Made by a program: the position numbers and the translations under genes. Shown here one piece after another: positions 32,394 through 43,759 of a stretch of DNA of 64,000 nt (positions are counted from its first letter, which is position 1; each line of letters starts with the position of its first letter). This DNA comes from Cristatella mucedo. Its lineage: Eukaryota; Bryozoa; Phylactolaemata; Cristatellidae. The notes under the pieces were generated by a model that worked only from the letters and a program-made list of their open reading frames with translations, made no database searches and was not told the DNA's origin. The stretch is taken from contig WPIO01000021.1 in the NCBI GenBank assembly GCA_009760855.2, positions 5,326,001-5,390,000 of the forward strand. Reading direction: 5' to 3'.

Positions 32394-32782
32394 ATCTTCC
32401 ATTCCATAGTCTCTTTAATCAACTCTTCTGGTAGATCACAACTCTTTCTTGCATCTATTTCTTTCTTTATTTGTTTAGTTAGTTCTATTTTTTGGGAACA
32501 TGCTTCAGACTTAATACTATTTATTTTTTCTATTTTTAAGTCTTTAAGGAACTCTTCGAAGATTGAACCGTCTCTAACTTTAGTGAATATACATGCAATC
32601 TCTGGTTCAGAGTGGTTGATTCTTGGTGCTTTAAATTATAATACTAGTTTTACAGCATCTAACAGTGTTGATCTAATGTCTTTAATTCTACACATTGGAT
32701 ATGAGCAGATTTTAAAGTTTGAATACTGTTGACCTTGTACTTCTTCAAGACAGTCTTTCTCTCTTGTTTCAACAGAAGCCAT
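32390..32782 (-). pseudogene. Small viral protein, one internal stop
   Basis: 131 codons from an ATG with one TAA in the middle (after 'AVKLVL'). Contains 'CSYPMCRIKDIRSTLLDAV' and a charged helical C-terminal half 'IELTKQIKKEIDARKSCDLP'. Its stop shares bases with the stop of the convergent fibre-like gene (palindromic TTAA). Family not recognised. Confidence 0.5.
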
Positions 32783-32823
32783 TTTCTATAATATTGTTTT
32801 TATTTTGTTTTAATTTAAATTAA

Positions 32824-33321
32824 TTACACAGAGCTTGGGTCAGATTGTGCTTGTGCTGCTAGTGCTGCTGCAATTGCTTTTTGTCTTGCACTCGTTCCAT
32901 CACTCAAATCAGGTAGAACTGTATAACATTCATCTTTAACAATTGCAGAGATATCAGGTTTAACTCCAGATACTCCTGAGATAACTGTTGAGAGTGTTGG
33001 AAGTTGTGATGCAATCCATGCTGTGTATCCAGCAATTTCAGAGGGATCGTAGAAAAGAGCATCAACTTTAGCTCTAACTGTTGTTTCTAGATTTGCTGTT
33101 ACATCTGATAATCCTGAAGTAGTTATCTTTTGAGCTTCAATTTCTCATTAATCAAGATAGAATTTTTTAACTGATGCATCAGTCATATATGAAATATCGG
33201 AACCAAGTGTTTGTTGATCGTAAGATGTCATTCCTGATTTAACAAGATAATCAACATAAGATTTAAGTAGAGTAGCACTCGTTGCGAGGGTTGGGTCACT
33301 AATATCAGAAGCTGCTTGCAT
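32824..33321 (-). pseudogene. Viral protein of unknown function, tandem internal stops
   Basis: 165 codons from ATG to TAA, interrupted by two adjacent stops (TAA TGA) after 'KKFYLD'. The rest is clearly coding-like: 'TAWIASQLPTLSTVISGVSG', 'PSEIAGY', and an Ala/Gln-rich C-terminus 'AIAAALAAQAQSDPSSV'. Composition suggests a soluble helical structural protein. Family not recognised. Confidence 0.5.
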
Positions 33322-33381
33322 TTCCTATGTAATAATTATAAAAAAAAATACATGCACACAAATCTAACTAACAAACATAAT

Positions 33382-33618
33382 CTAATTACCAAATGCTATG
33401 ACTCTAGTATTTCTAATACTGGTATATAGTCTTTCTTTATATTTATATATTTTATCACATGCATTACAAATATCTACAAGACTCAAAATAATTAATCTAT
33501 CTAGCTGTGAAATATACTTATAAAGATTGTTTATAAGTGTATCTCTACTAAAACATTTGAATTTCCTACAAACAATTTTTTCTGCTAATTTTCCAGCCTT
33601 TTTAAAACTAAGAATCCT
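33382..33618 (-). pseudogene. Small viral protein, paralogue of the neighbour at 33655-33930
   Basis: A frame of 78 codons without ATG, beginning 'RILSFKKAGKLAEKIVCRKF' and containing 'LVDICNACDKIYKYKERL'. Residue by residue it matches the adjacent gene (R[IV]L......[AE]x[KR]I.....K...LV[DE]IC[ND].CDK). The CxxC may bind a metal. Probably a degenerated tandem duplicate. Confidence 0.5.
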
Positions 33619-33628
33619 TTAAACTTCT

Positions 33629-33653
33629 ATATATATATATATATATATATATA
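33629..33653 (+). repeat. (TA)n microsatellite
   Basis: About 12 TA units between the two paralogous small viral genes. Confidence 0.9.
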
Positions 33654-33654
33654 A

Positions 33655-33888
33655 TTATAAAATTTGTACACCAGGTTTATACTTTGGTGTTTTAGATTTT
33701 TTATTTGCTTCTTCAAGCATTTCATTTATCTTGCTACGACATTTCATTAGTTTATCACATGTATCGCAAATCTCAACAAGAACACTAATAAATGAACTAT
33801 CTAAATCTGGAATGAGTTTATCAAGTGAATGTTTAACGATTCGTTGATCTTCTCCTTTAAGCTTTTGTAAACAGATTCTTGTTGCCAT
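33655..33888 (-). CDS. Small viral protein with ICxxCDK motif
   Basis: 77 codons from the ATG 33886-33888, possibly longer at the N-terminus (the frame is open back to about 33930). Contains 'MATRICLQKLKGEDQRIVKH', 'LVEICDTCDKLMKCRSKI' and a basic Lys-rich end 'NKKSKTPKYKPGVQIL'. Unbroken, unlike its neighbour copy. Function unknown; size and basic end would suit a nucleic-acid or core protein, which is only a guess. Confidence 0.5.
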   Translation of the reverse strand: MATRICLQKLKGEDQRIVKHSLDKLIPDLDSSFISVLVEICDTCDKLMKCRSKINEMLEEANKKSKTPKYKPGVQIL

Positions 33889-33923
33889 TTCTCTAGATTG
33901 TTCACATCTAAGAACTCTTAAAA

Positions 33924-34154
33924 TTAATCAAGACTTAAATCGCTATCTTCATCTTCTTCACTCTCAAATACATAATCATCTTCTTGTTCTCCAAATAGAA
34001 GTACTTCAAGACTTATATCACCTTCTTCACTAATACTGCAGTTAGAAAAGTCTGATTCAGGAAAGTAGTCAGGATCTTCAGAAAGTGTATCAGATACTGA
34101 TTCAATGACTGAAAGAGTAATGTTAATAGAATGTTCTTGACTTTCTTTGTCCAT
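33924..34154 (-). CDS. Small acidic viral protein
   Basis: 76 codons, ATG start, unbroken. Very acidic: 'SDTLSEDPDYFPESDFSNCS', 'VFESEEDEDSDLSLD'. It lies between the PolB end and the ICxxCDK gene. No family recognised; acidic tails of this kind occur in histone- or DNA-mimic proteins, which is speculative. Confidence 0.45.
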   Translation of the reverse strand: MDKESQEHSINITLSVIESVSDTLSEDPDYFPESDFSNCSISEEGDISLEVLLFGEQEDDYVFESEEDEDSDLSLD

Positions 34155-34337
34155 CTCTGTGATAGTGAGAACAATTTTATTAATTTATATTTAAATTCTC
34201 TGGTGACTTGAATAACTCTATTTCCTCTATGATATTGATACGTTTTTTTTGTTTCCTTTTTATCTATATCGGCAAATCGTATTCTCTTTATAGGTATTTG
34301 CTTAGTGTTTTCGTTTTTTTCTTTTTTGGCATCTATA

Positions 34338-37300
34338 TTAACATTCTTTTAAGCATTCAAAGCATTCTCCATCAGTCTCTTTTATTCTATAGTGACCGTA
34401 AGCATAACTATGAATTCCAAAATCTAACCAATATCGTTTTGAGTCAAATGCTGATAGTGCTTCCTTAGATTGTGTTGTAGTATAAATTTGGTGATTTCCA
34501 GATTGAAATCTTGATTGATTACAATAAACATCATATTAAGACATTCAACATAATCAGAATGTGTCAAACATTTTTTTACTACATCTTTCTTTGTTCCTTT
34601 TTCTTTTTTAACTGCAGATTAAACTTCTATTCCTTTATCTTTCTTGATAAGCTATCTGCATTGAATAAACTTTGGGTCTTAAGAAAACACCCTCATCAAG
34701 TGCAATTGACTTTTCAATCATAACACCTTTCTCGTCTTTAATGAAATATTTTGTTTTTGGATCTATTGAATATTTTTCACATATTTCATCTTTGAACTTA
34801 CCTAGACTTCCCTTATTAGCAGCAGTTATCTTTTCAGCTCCTTCTAATCTCCATATATCTTGATTCTTAGGCTATCCAGATAAATCAAGATAATCCAAAT
34901 AGTTTGCAAAATCCTGATATAAATGATCAGTATTTATTTTAATGACTAGAGAATCAGTATCAGTATATGCAAGTGCTAATTTATCGTTATAATAATCTTC
35001 TACTGTGTTGTAATAGAAATCTTGCATTATTATTTTTGAAATATCTAGAATTGTAAAACCTAAATAAATAGATCTATCAAGACATATCTCTGCTTTTTTT
35101 ATTCAATTCCAACTAAATTTTGTTTAAACAACCTTCTGTCTTTAAATCTTGCACTCGTTACTCTTTTACCTGAAACTGCAATATCCTAATCATATTTTAG
35201 ATCAAATAGTTCAATGTTTACTCCTTCTCTAACATTTTCCATTGTCTTGCCAAAGAATGCATTGTTTTCAAGTTTACATTATCATTTTTCAAGTTCATCT
35301 TTTGCTTCTTTTCTTCTAGCAATATTTTTAGGAATATATCCACTCAACCATTTACTTTGTGTAAAACTCATTACTCAATGTATCTTCGTTAATACATAAC
35401 CGCTTTCAATTGTAAGTTGTAGGTTTCTATAATGAATAACATTTAACTTTTGGTTTTAGATCAACAATAAGTTTTTCTACTTTACTTTCACAATCATCTA
35501 TTTTTTCTTATTGTCTTTAAGTAATGATTTCTTTTGATACTCAGAATATTCTTCAAAATCTACTTTTCTCCTAGTTGGTAAAATAGGATAATCAGAATAA
35601 ATATTATGTAATTCGTCAGGACAGTGGACATCAGGACAGATATACTTCAAAAGCATAACCAGTTTCAGCATCTTCTTTTAATGCTAATATCTCCTTATTT
35701 GTAAACTTTTTTATTTGTTTATTATCTAAAAACTTGAAATTAGAAATTGGAAGTGGTTGTGTCATTACTGTAGCATATAATGAATTTGCATCAACATAAA
35801 GCAGCCAACTATTTTCTTTTGCAGTATCATAATTAGATGACATCTCATTGCTTCCTTTTTAATATGTCTACATGATGCCTGTGTTATTCCTCCTCTTATT
35901 GCACTCTCAAAGAAGTAACAATGTTCAAAGTTTGTTAATAAATCTAGTTTAACCTTTGAAAATCTCAAACCAGCAGACCATGTTAAACCTGGTGCTGTAA
36001 GGAAATTGCCAGGATCTAAACCATCAATTTTCTTTGATAAATATCTAAAATGTTGAAATACATCAGCTAATTGAAGAACATCCATAGTTAGATAAATATC
36101 ACTATACTTTTTCAATGTATCTTTTGTATCAGGATCTATTTTTTCATCAGTGCTCAAACTTTCTTAACACGATCATAATCTTTTTCATCCATGTTTGTAT
36201 CATTTAATCTACTATAAAAACTTTTAATTGGAGGTAGTATTTTTCATCTAGCCTTGAAAATGAATCTATATACTCATATGGCAATATACCTTTTTCTTTT
36301 AATAGATCGAATTCTTTATCATCCAACATAGAAAAGTATTTTCTTGTTTGTTCTAAAGGTTTTCCTGACTTGACAACATTATTAACGAGATCTGCTAAAC
36401 CTTTTTTCAACATTTGTAAAAAGTCTTTAAAACTAAGTGAACCAATTTCAATGTTTATATATTTCTCCATGTTATTGGCAATAACTTTTTTAGTTTTAAA
36501 TCTTGAAACTCTTGTACTAACAAATGTGCATCATAGCCTTTTAAACTGTGAGTAAATATTGGAAGTTTAAACTTCTTAGGATTAATACTAACATTTAAAT
36601 TACAAACATTATGAGCAGCTTCTCCATAATTACCTGTTAGATGGAAATGATCTAAAACTTTATCATCATTAAAATCTAAACCGCAAATATAGCAAATAGT
36701 TGCAGAATCAAAATCTTCTTTATCTTCTTTAAAATTTCTATAATCAAGTTTATTGTATTTATCAAGAATAGGTTTCATTTCATTTTTATTTTTTCAACTT
36801 CTTCTATTCAACTTTTTAATAGTTCTCTAACATTATTAGGTCGATTGAATAATTTAAATGTTCTTTGTTTACCTTCATAATCTATAATAGTATAAGCAGA
36901 TGAATAAGGAATATGCTTTTTTAAAGTACCTTCTGATGTATTAGGATCTTCCTTATCCGTTTTTCTAACACTTGTAAGTAAACATTCAAAGTCTTCATAA
37001 GCAACATAAAGACACCATAATGTTTTTGCATAATCTCTAAAATAACATTTATCTCCTTTTTACTATCTCTACTTGGCATTTGTATTTTAGATTTACCATC
37101 ATTTCCACGTTTGCAAGCATCAACATGCGATTCTAACTAATCTTTGGAGTAAAATCTATATACATCTTTTACAAGTAAGCTGTGTTCCATAACCGTTGCT
37201 ACTTCTACACAAGCCATTACAATTTTTAATAATTACATAATGAGAGTTGCTTTTATTTTGAGTACTATATAAAAGAAGATTTAAGTGTTTCTCTTTTTCT

Positions 37301-38279
37301 TCTTTAACTACTATAAGTGGAGTTAGAATTTTATTATCATACTCACAAACATTAATCGTAATATTAAATAATTCTGCTAAATGTGGCATGTCAACAACGT
37401 TTAATACATTTGAAGGATAATTTTTCTTGACATTAAACAATTCTTTTATTCTCTTCAGATTGTGTGAGTAGTTTTCATGTAATATTTCTCTTAAATCAGC
37501 AGTAGATTCTGGATGATTCTCTCTCCAATGAAGAAATCTCAATACACACCATAACACGCAAAGATGAGCTCATTCATTCTTTATATTAATTGTTGATCTC
37601 TTCTTTTCTAATCCTTCTGGCATTGGTAAATAACTACCACCAAATTTATGTCTAAAATAAGAAAACTTTGCATAAATAGCATTAACACCAATTATAGTCC
37701 AATTAGAACCTTTTTCTAACCATTCCTCTACTCTCTTTTTGAAAGCAGTAAATTGAGTTCGAATTATTCTATCAATATCTGAAACTCTATTTATTTTTGA
37801 ATTACTTACTCCTGCAAATGATTGATAATTAAATGCGCCACTTTCTGAGGCTACAATAGGTCCAAAAACAAGGGTAATTTTTAAGTCACTCTTGTTTTTA
37901 AGTAATTCTTTAATAACTAGTTTCAATTCTGCTCCAATCTTCTCATATATTACATCAAAATCAATTTCATTTTTTCTAATCCAATATATTCATAATCTAA
38001 GGATTTACCATCTGAAGAAGCTTTTCCTAAAAACCACCATGTTTCTTGTATTTTCATCAATCTCTTAGCTTCTTTATCGAACGATTGTCTATTATTAGTC
38101 GTAACAGTTATCTTAGCAATAAGATTATCGAATCTTATAACTGTTGGGGTTCTTAAACTTGCAATCATTGCGTCTAAACTATCTTTTGAGAAAGGATATT
38201 TTGGTACAAGACCTGTACGCTTTCTTACTCCTCTAATACGTTTTGCACGTTCGCTAAATTTTTCACCCTCCCGTCGCAT
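34338..38279 (-). pseudogene. Protein-primed family B DNA polymerase (PolB), broken
   Basis: About 1,310 codons from the ATG 38277-38279. Order of landmarks: an N-terminal viral-type region ('IKNCNGLCRSS', 'CKRC'), exonuclease motif I 'YEDFE' (about 36990), a 'CYICGLDF...DHFHLTGNY..AAHNVCN' zinc-like block, Exo II 'LKGYDAHLL', Exo III 'YSDIYLTMDVLQLADVF', polymerase motif A 'LYVDANSLYATVM' (about 35790), motif B 'NNAFFGKTMENVR' (about 35250), motif C 'YTDTDSLV' (about 34960), and the C-terminal 'AFDSKRYWLDFGIHSYAYGH'. This is the Maverick/adenovirus-like class that starts from a terminal protein. At least ten frameshifts or stops break it. Confidence 0.92.
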
Positions 38280-38377
38280 AAAGTAATCAATGTTTTGGGA
38301 TATATATAAATATAAAGATAGGAGATTTCTTTAATTAAATATTTAATTAATTGCAAATATTTTTACTCTTACATAGT

Positions 38378-38561
38378 CATATCAACTTAACACAACTCCA
38401 AGTAGTATGCAAATGAATGGAATGGAGAATAGGGTCTCGAGAATGATGGCAGCCATTAAATAAATCAGTCGACGAGAAACGATCGAGCGTTAGCGAGATT
38501 GTTTATCGGAGTACGGTTTATTTAATTGATGACGTCATTCGAATGAGCCCTGGGCTCCATT
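38378..38561 (-). repeat. Right inverted terminal repeat, outer arm truncated
   Basis: Mirror of the left terminus. The inner arm (38401-38427) is intact. The outer arm stops after CTCCATT at 38561, so the last about 19 bases present at the left end are absent. It contains GAGCCCTGGGCTC, a perfect odd-length palindrome. Confidence 0.88.
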
Positions 38562-40507
38562 GACAGGATTGACACAAAGGACTAAACACTTAGGCCCAAC
38601 CTAGTGTGCTAACCACCGAGGTACTGAACACGAGAAGTAGATTTTGGCCTCATACCCTCTGCTCTATTAGGTTTCTTTTTGGGGGGATGGGGGCCTGTGT
38701 AGAGATTTAAATTGGCCAAACTACCATCCACTAATCTTAATATCATGGTGGCATCGTGGCAAACCTTGAGTAAACTCGGAAAGAAGGCTGCACATAGCAA
38801 ACGGCTACAGATTAAAGGCTTGGCTCAGAATGCAGTAGGCAGCCACTCCAAAGCCTTTCGAAGAGCTACCACAGCACATGTCAGTAAACAGTTTGCTAAG
38901 CAACGCAACGTATGTGCCACCCAGATTTGCAGTGGCGAACAGTGCCTCGAGTTGATTGCTGCACCAATCCAAACGAGTTCTGCCACCACAGCGTCTGAAT
39001 TCGTACTGGACTCACCTCGGCCGAAATTGCAAAAGCTCATCTCACAAGCCACGAGCATATGAGCCACGAGCATATGAGCCACGAGCAGGGCAGCCCCTAG
39101 GGGGGTGGGGGCACACCCTCTGGTGCACCAGCCCCTCTAGGATAGCCCAGCAGGTGCTAGGCAGCAGATGGTGCATGAGAACGAACAAAGCCAGGAAAAG
39201 ACCTCTGGCCAGAAGCCGACTGCGAAGATGTGAAGAAAATACAAATTGTGATTGCGAGGTCACCATCTCTTGTTCATCTTGCTCATCTTTCCATCTTTCT
39301 TCTCTCACTCGCTTAGCATTGAGAGTCAGGCATGACTGATAGACCAGCCTGTCAGTGGTATTCAGGAAAGCAAACCGGCCATTCGACTATCAGCTCCATC
39401 CTTAGTGCACTGAACGCAGGCGTGGGCAATACCAACTGTGAGCCTTGCACAGGTGCAGGCTTGCTGGTTCAAATATGCGCAGGCATCGACTGCCACGAGA
39501 CAACACGCAACCACTCCACCAAGATTGCAATTCTATTTGCATAAAAAAGAAATAGCGAGAGACTTATAAAAGCTAGGCATCCTAACATGGCACAGGCCTT
39601 TACGGAGGCGGCAGTGGGCAACAGCTGAGCATTGAATATATGCGCGCATCGATTCATGGCGGTGAGAGGGCACCGGTGAGAGGGACCGGCGGCAGCGCAG
39701 TGCTACACGACAACACGACCACTGGCTGCCAGCAGGATTGTCCTAAATAGGCAAACCGGCAAAAGTCACGAAAAAGTAGTCAAAATAGTTCGGCAGTCAT
39801 GCAAAAGCAAGCATTGCTCGGCCGAGCTTTCTTTCACTCCATAGCGCAGCAGACGAAGCTCGGCTCATACCCAACATAGCTGGCCGTAATGTTATTTAGC
39901 CTCTGGCATAGTACTTGCGTGAGCCACAGCTTCGCATCGAGCTGTTCGTGCTGGCTGCGAGTAGCCGTGCGCTCATATATAGGAAAAGCGGCAGTGGGTC
40001 TAGAGGTCTACAGTAGAGTGAGACGACGTCCTACCGGCTTCGGAAGTATTTGCGAATGTAATATTTTCGAACCGGTCGACAAAAAGGTTGACTGGCGTTT
40101 GCTTGCGTAAAACTAGCTTGCTCGATAGCGAACTGTTGCTCATGCCTGCTTTTCGTGAAACCGAGTCGCAGAAACGAATATGCAGGTCGTTCGCTGGCGG
40201 TGGCCGTTGCTCTATACTCGGCAGAGATGGCTGGCTGCTCAACCGACGTGGTAGCCTAAGAGGAGTCCGACGGATTCTAGTGGCAGCGCCATGGGAAGCT
40301 ACAGCAGCAGCGGCAGCAGGCTGGCTGGCAAGTATGACGTAGACAGCCGGCAGCCCTTTGAGTCCAGCAGCATGGGCCGGCCACTGTTGCCAGCAGGCAA
40401 AGGTCAAAGTTGGGGCAACTCCAGAGATTCCCGACGAGCAGCACCGACGCAGTGTCGCGAGTTGAGCAAGCCGGTTGGCTTCTGGCGGGATCTTCGGCGG
40501 GCGCTCA
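38562..40507. other. Right flank of viral element and 3' region of the receptor-like gene
   Basis: Host-type DNA. No gene is supported. It contains a short tandem repeat of CACGAGCATATGAG (39049-39084) and probably the 3' UTR of the tyrosine-rich tail exon. Confidence 0.5.
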
Positions 40508-41329
40508 CTAGTAGTTCTCGTAAACATCATCACCCTGTGGCTCCACGTACACATCCGTGCCGTCCTCCGACGTCGCTGCCGACGGCGGCTGCTTCGATGG
40601 TGGCGCTGCGTGATCTGCAGCGCCTGCATCGGGCACCACGTAGGTGTCGTCCTCTGTTATTTCTGATTCGCTGTTGTCTGTACTGCTGCACCCCGGCGGT
40701 CGCAGAGCCACGGTCGGGACGTAGCCTTTAGACGGCTTGCCGACGGCTGCAGCAGTGCCGGCCGACGTCTGCAACACCTGCTGCGACTGCTGCCGCGGCT
40801 GCAAGTTGCTGCTGTACGGTGCGTTGCCACTCGCTTGGCTTGACCCCGGCAGATTTTTAGGGCCAAACTGAGGAGGGACTTTCGTCTTTGCCGGCTGCTG
40901 CTTAGCTTGCGCAATGCCAACCAGCTTCACGTAAGCCGCCGTGCCGTCGTCCTGTTCCGAGCTGTCCACCTTGGCTGAAGCAGCAGGTGACAGGCTGCTG
41001 CTTCCACCCCTGCCATCCTGGGGTGGCGGCACCGGAGCGCGATGGTCAGGCACGGCATCTTTCGCGGTCGGACCTGGCAGCTTTCTGGCCTTCTTCTTGT
41101 CACCAGTGGCGCCGGCTGTCTCCTTTTTGGCCGTCACCTTCTTGGCGGCAGTGGCAGATGACTCGGAGCGAACGTTCTCATACATTTCGTGCGATCCTTC
41201 CTTGTCTGCCGCACGAGGAGTGAAGTTCTCATAGGCTAGTGCGCTGCCGCAGTCGTCGTTGCTGCTGACAGACTGTCGGTCAACGGCAGCGTAGTCTAGT
41301 GTCGCGGACTCCGTCTGCTGCTGGTGCTG
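40508..41329 (-). CDS. Cytoplasmic tail exon with many tyrosine motifs (last exon)
   Basis: 273 codons, acceptor TTGTTGTAG then phase 0, ends at TAG. Tyrosines sit in signalling-type contexts: 'LDYAAV' (Tyr13, ITIM-like), 'LAYENF' (33), 'MYENV' (50), 'AYVKLV' (133), 'DTYVVP' (230), 'DVYVEP' (261), 'DVYENY' (270/273). Three Y-E-N sites fit the Y-x-N preference of Grb2-type SH2 domains. 'PVPPPQD' may bind SH3. The rest is Ser/Ala/Lys/Gln-rich and likely disordered. No kinase or other folded domain. It matches in phase and strand with the transmembrane exon 13.5 kb upstream. Joining them is inference. Not a family I recognise. Confidence 0.75.
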   Translation of the reverse strand, partial: QHQQQTESATLDYAAVDRQSVSSNDDCGSALAYENFTPRAADKEGSHEMYENVRSESSATAAKKVTAKKETAGATGDKKKARKLPGPTAKDAVPDHRAPVPPPQDGRGGSSSLSPAASAKVDSSEQDDGTAAYVKLVGIAQAKQQPAKTKVPPQFGPKNLPGSSQASGNAPYSSNLQPRQQSQQVLQTSAGTAAAVGKPSKGYVPTVALRPPGCSSTDNSESEITEDDTYVVPDAGAADHAAPPSKQPPSAATSEDGTDVYVEPQGDDVYENY

Positions 41330-41539
41330 CTACAACACAAGCCGACCTCGGTTAGCGATTGCCTGGGCACACACTCGCACGTTGAGCGGGCATCAAGACT
41401 TCTCTTGTGGCAGCATCGTACCGACGACAGGACTGGATGTCCGGGTGCCAAGCGAACACTGCCCAGTGGTGCTCACAGGGACTCAGACATATCCTAGCCA
41501 ATCAAGACCAACAGCCGGCCGACCGGCACACGAGAAAGG

Positions 41540-43190
41540 AGGCGGTTTTGGAAGATCGGGTAATCGCCAAGCACAATCTAGGCTTTCAGCTCCATGCAGA
41601 TGACACTCGGCACAACCAGGGCTTTTATCCTTCCGGCTTGCCAATGTTTGTACTTGGATGGCAGCTAACTTTCCTTGATTGAATGATGATGACTAGAGAA
41701 AACTTTGCGAGACAACCTTGCAGTTAGTTCACTCGGAAGCTGGAATGCCTTACTCTCTAAATGGGCTCGACCAGCATTCACCCTGCCTCCTCCTAGCGTC
41801 TGCACAGAACTCGGTGTCATCCTGGTCCCAAAAAATGACCTTTTACCCGTCGACCAGATGACATCCAGCACCAAAATCTGCCCACTTTCAGCTATGTAGT
41901 AATGCCAGAAATTTGGGCATGCTCAGATAAAGCTGTTTACAGTCAAGTTAGTCGGTGCAGCAGTGATATCCCCTCTGGACATCAGCAACTCCCTCCTGCC
42001 ACGTGTTCCTGTCGGAGCAATATGACCTCCACGAATTGTGCAAAACTCGGCAGCTAGGGTTGTTTGTAGTGAACGTTGCAGCTGCTACACCACACCCCTC
42101 CTCTCCAACTTCCCCACAGGCTCCCCATATGAAAGCAAATTGAACTCAATTTCCTGTCGCTCTCTTGATCCGACCTTGACCTAACTAAATAACTTCTACC
42201 CAGACTTCTCATTGTACTGCCTACTCCTCTGACTCTGGTTGTACAATGCTGTGTCTGCACTGGCAAACGTTTGCAGTCGAGACACCGAAGAACTTAACTC
42301 GAGTGCAAACTAGAGTCAAACCAGCTATGTCTAAACTGGATAAAGTTCGTAGTCAAGACTAGCCTCATGGTCGGGCTGTGGAATGTACATTCACTCTCAC
42401 TTGACAACAAGAGAGATCTCGGAAGTCTGACTGTCATGAAGTTTCTCATTCGGTGGCAATTGAAAATCGTGGCAGAGGCTATCTACAGACAAGTATCTGC
42501 TGTCTATGTGAGCTTAAATTCCAGTCATCGAAAATTTAGCCACCATCTTTCTAAAGGCAGCCTCCTTTATTGATAAATTAATGTTTTTTGAGCTCTTGCT
42601 GTCGAACAGACTAGTTTCCAAAAATGCAACACGTCCGTAAAGGCGGCATCCATGCTGCATTTTTGGGCCTGTTCCTGATTGATCGGCTGCCTCAGAAGTC
42701 CTAACTACCAACAAGAAGTTGACCACCCGGCTAATTCCTCGAACCTGCTCTCATGACTCAGATCATTCCCATCTGCCACCAGTCCCCACCCTTACCAGTA
42801 AAACCTTATGACGTTGCCTAAAGTTCTCGAGCCCAGGCGTTCGCCAGTGCAGACATAACTTAACTGTGCCTCGAATGAGCCACACATCCTTTGGAGATGG
42901 TGCATTTAATTGCTAAGCATCCTAAGCCTGGAACTGTCTACCGACTATCGTCGTGGCATACTTTGATTTGACGGCATTAATTTGAAGGTACAACTCCCTC
43001 CCTGTTTCGCACAGCATTTGGTTGGTCCATTTGAATAGTTCTTAATGTACTTTGGCGTTCTGAAATTGTCCATGATATTATCATTAACCAGTTGATAAGC
43101 TACACTTCCAGCTTAGGTGAGGAGCCTACAAAGAAATTCAGTTCTCTCGGGGAATTCTACCAATGCATTATTCTTATTCATAATAAAAAT
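41540..43190 (+). mobile_element. Strongly decayed L2-type LINE
   Basis: Near 41560 it still reads 'VIAKHNLGFQLHADDT', the region around RT motif C with YADD changed to HADD. Later blocks follow the LINE 3' part with many gaps, and near 43110-43190 a degenerate 3' hairpin ('AAGAAATTCAGTTCTCTCGG') and ATT-like tail are seen. No frame survives. Confidence 0.7.
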
Positions 43191-43759
43191 GTTAATTACT
43201 ATCGGCAAGCAAATTGACTGCCTCTATTGTAAGCCCAGTGTCCTATCCCTTCTGGTAAAGACCAGGCAGGCAGAAAACTAGCGATCAAGGGCAGCCAGAG
43301 CAAGAAGGGCCAAGCAGTGCAGTGCACTGCCACTGCCAGTACCACTGCCATGGGCAGGCGCAGGGGCGGGGCTGTGCTCGGGCTACGGCACCACAGCTGC
43401 TGTAGCCCGAGGCTGGCAGCACTGGGACCTCGTATCCTGAAGGGGATTTTTCTGCACTCGTGACTGATCTCTACCAAGAACCTGTATTATGCATCCACCC
43501 ACCTTCCTCAACCGGCTAGCATTAGCTCCCGAACCCAGATCCAATGGAATACAAGCCAGCCAATGAATTGAAGCATACCAGGAAGTTCAACAGCAGAGGG
43601 TCAGTGAATTAGTGGCTGAACAGACCAGGCTGCCGGCTGTTTGTACACTGCATTCCCCTGCAGTCTGTCCAGCCTTTTTTGAGGCCTAACTGATCGTGGC
43701 AACAGGCCGATGCAGTGAGATACCACAGGGGCTAGCTAGCTGCACCTTACTACGGTGGG

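Larger units (their letters stand above)
18498..38561. mobile_element. Integrated Maverick/Polinton (adintovirus-like) element, decayed
   Basis: About 20 kb (17 kb without the nested LINE), much more AT-rich than the host DNA on both sides, bounded by inverted terminal repeats. It carries the defining set of the group: retrovirus-type integrase, protein-primed family B DNA polymerase, double-jelly-roll capsid protein and a PLA2-domain capsid-associated protein. It also has accessory genes (nucleases, fibre-like proteins). Genes are packed on both strands with overlapping ends. Nearly all long genes contain frameshifts and stops. The right end lacks about 19 bp of terminal sequence. No 5-6 bp target duplication could be recognised. 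Confidence 0.92.

Noticed and set aside
34208..35399. Plus-strand Phe/Ile/Leu-rich ORFs opposite PolB
   Set aside because: Complement shadows of the PolB gene; no independent coding signal.
18498..38561. Idea that the AT-rich block is bacterial or organellar contamination
   Set aside because: It is bounded by inverted repeats, carries eukaryotic virus-type genes and contains a LINE that also occurs in the flanking host DNA.
40000..40629. 209-codon minus-strand ORF overlapping the tail exon
   Set aside because: Out of frame with the tyrosine-rich exon, Arg-rich, no features; a shadow of the real frame.
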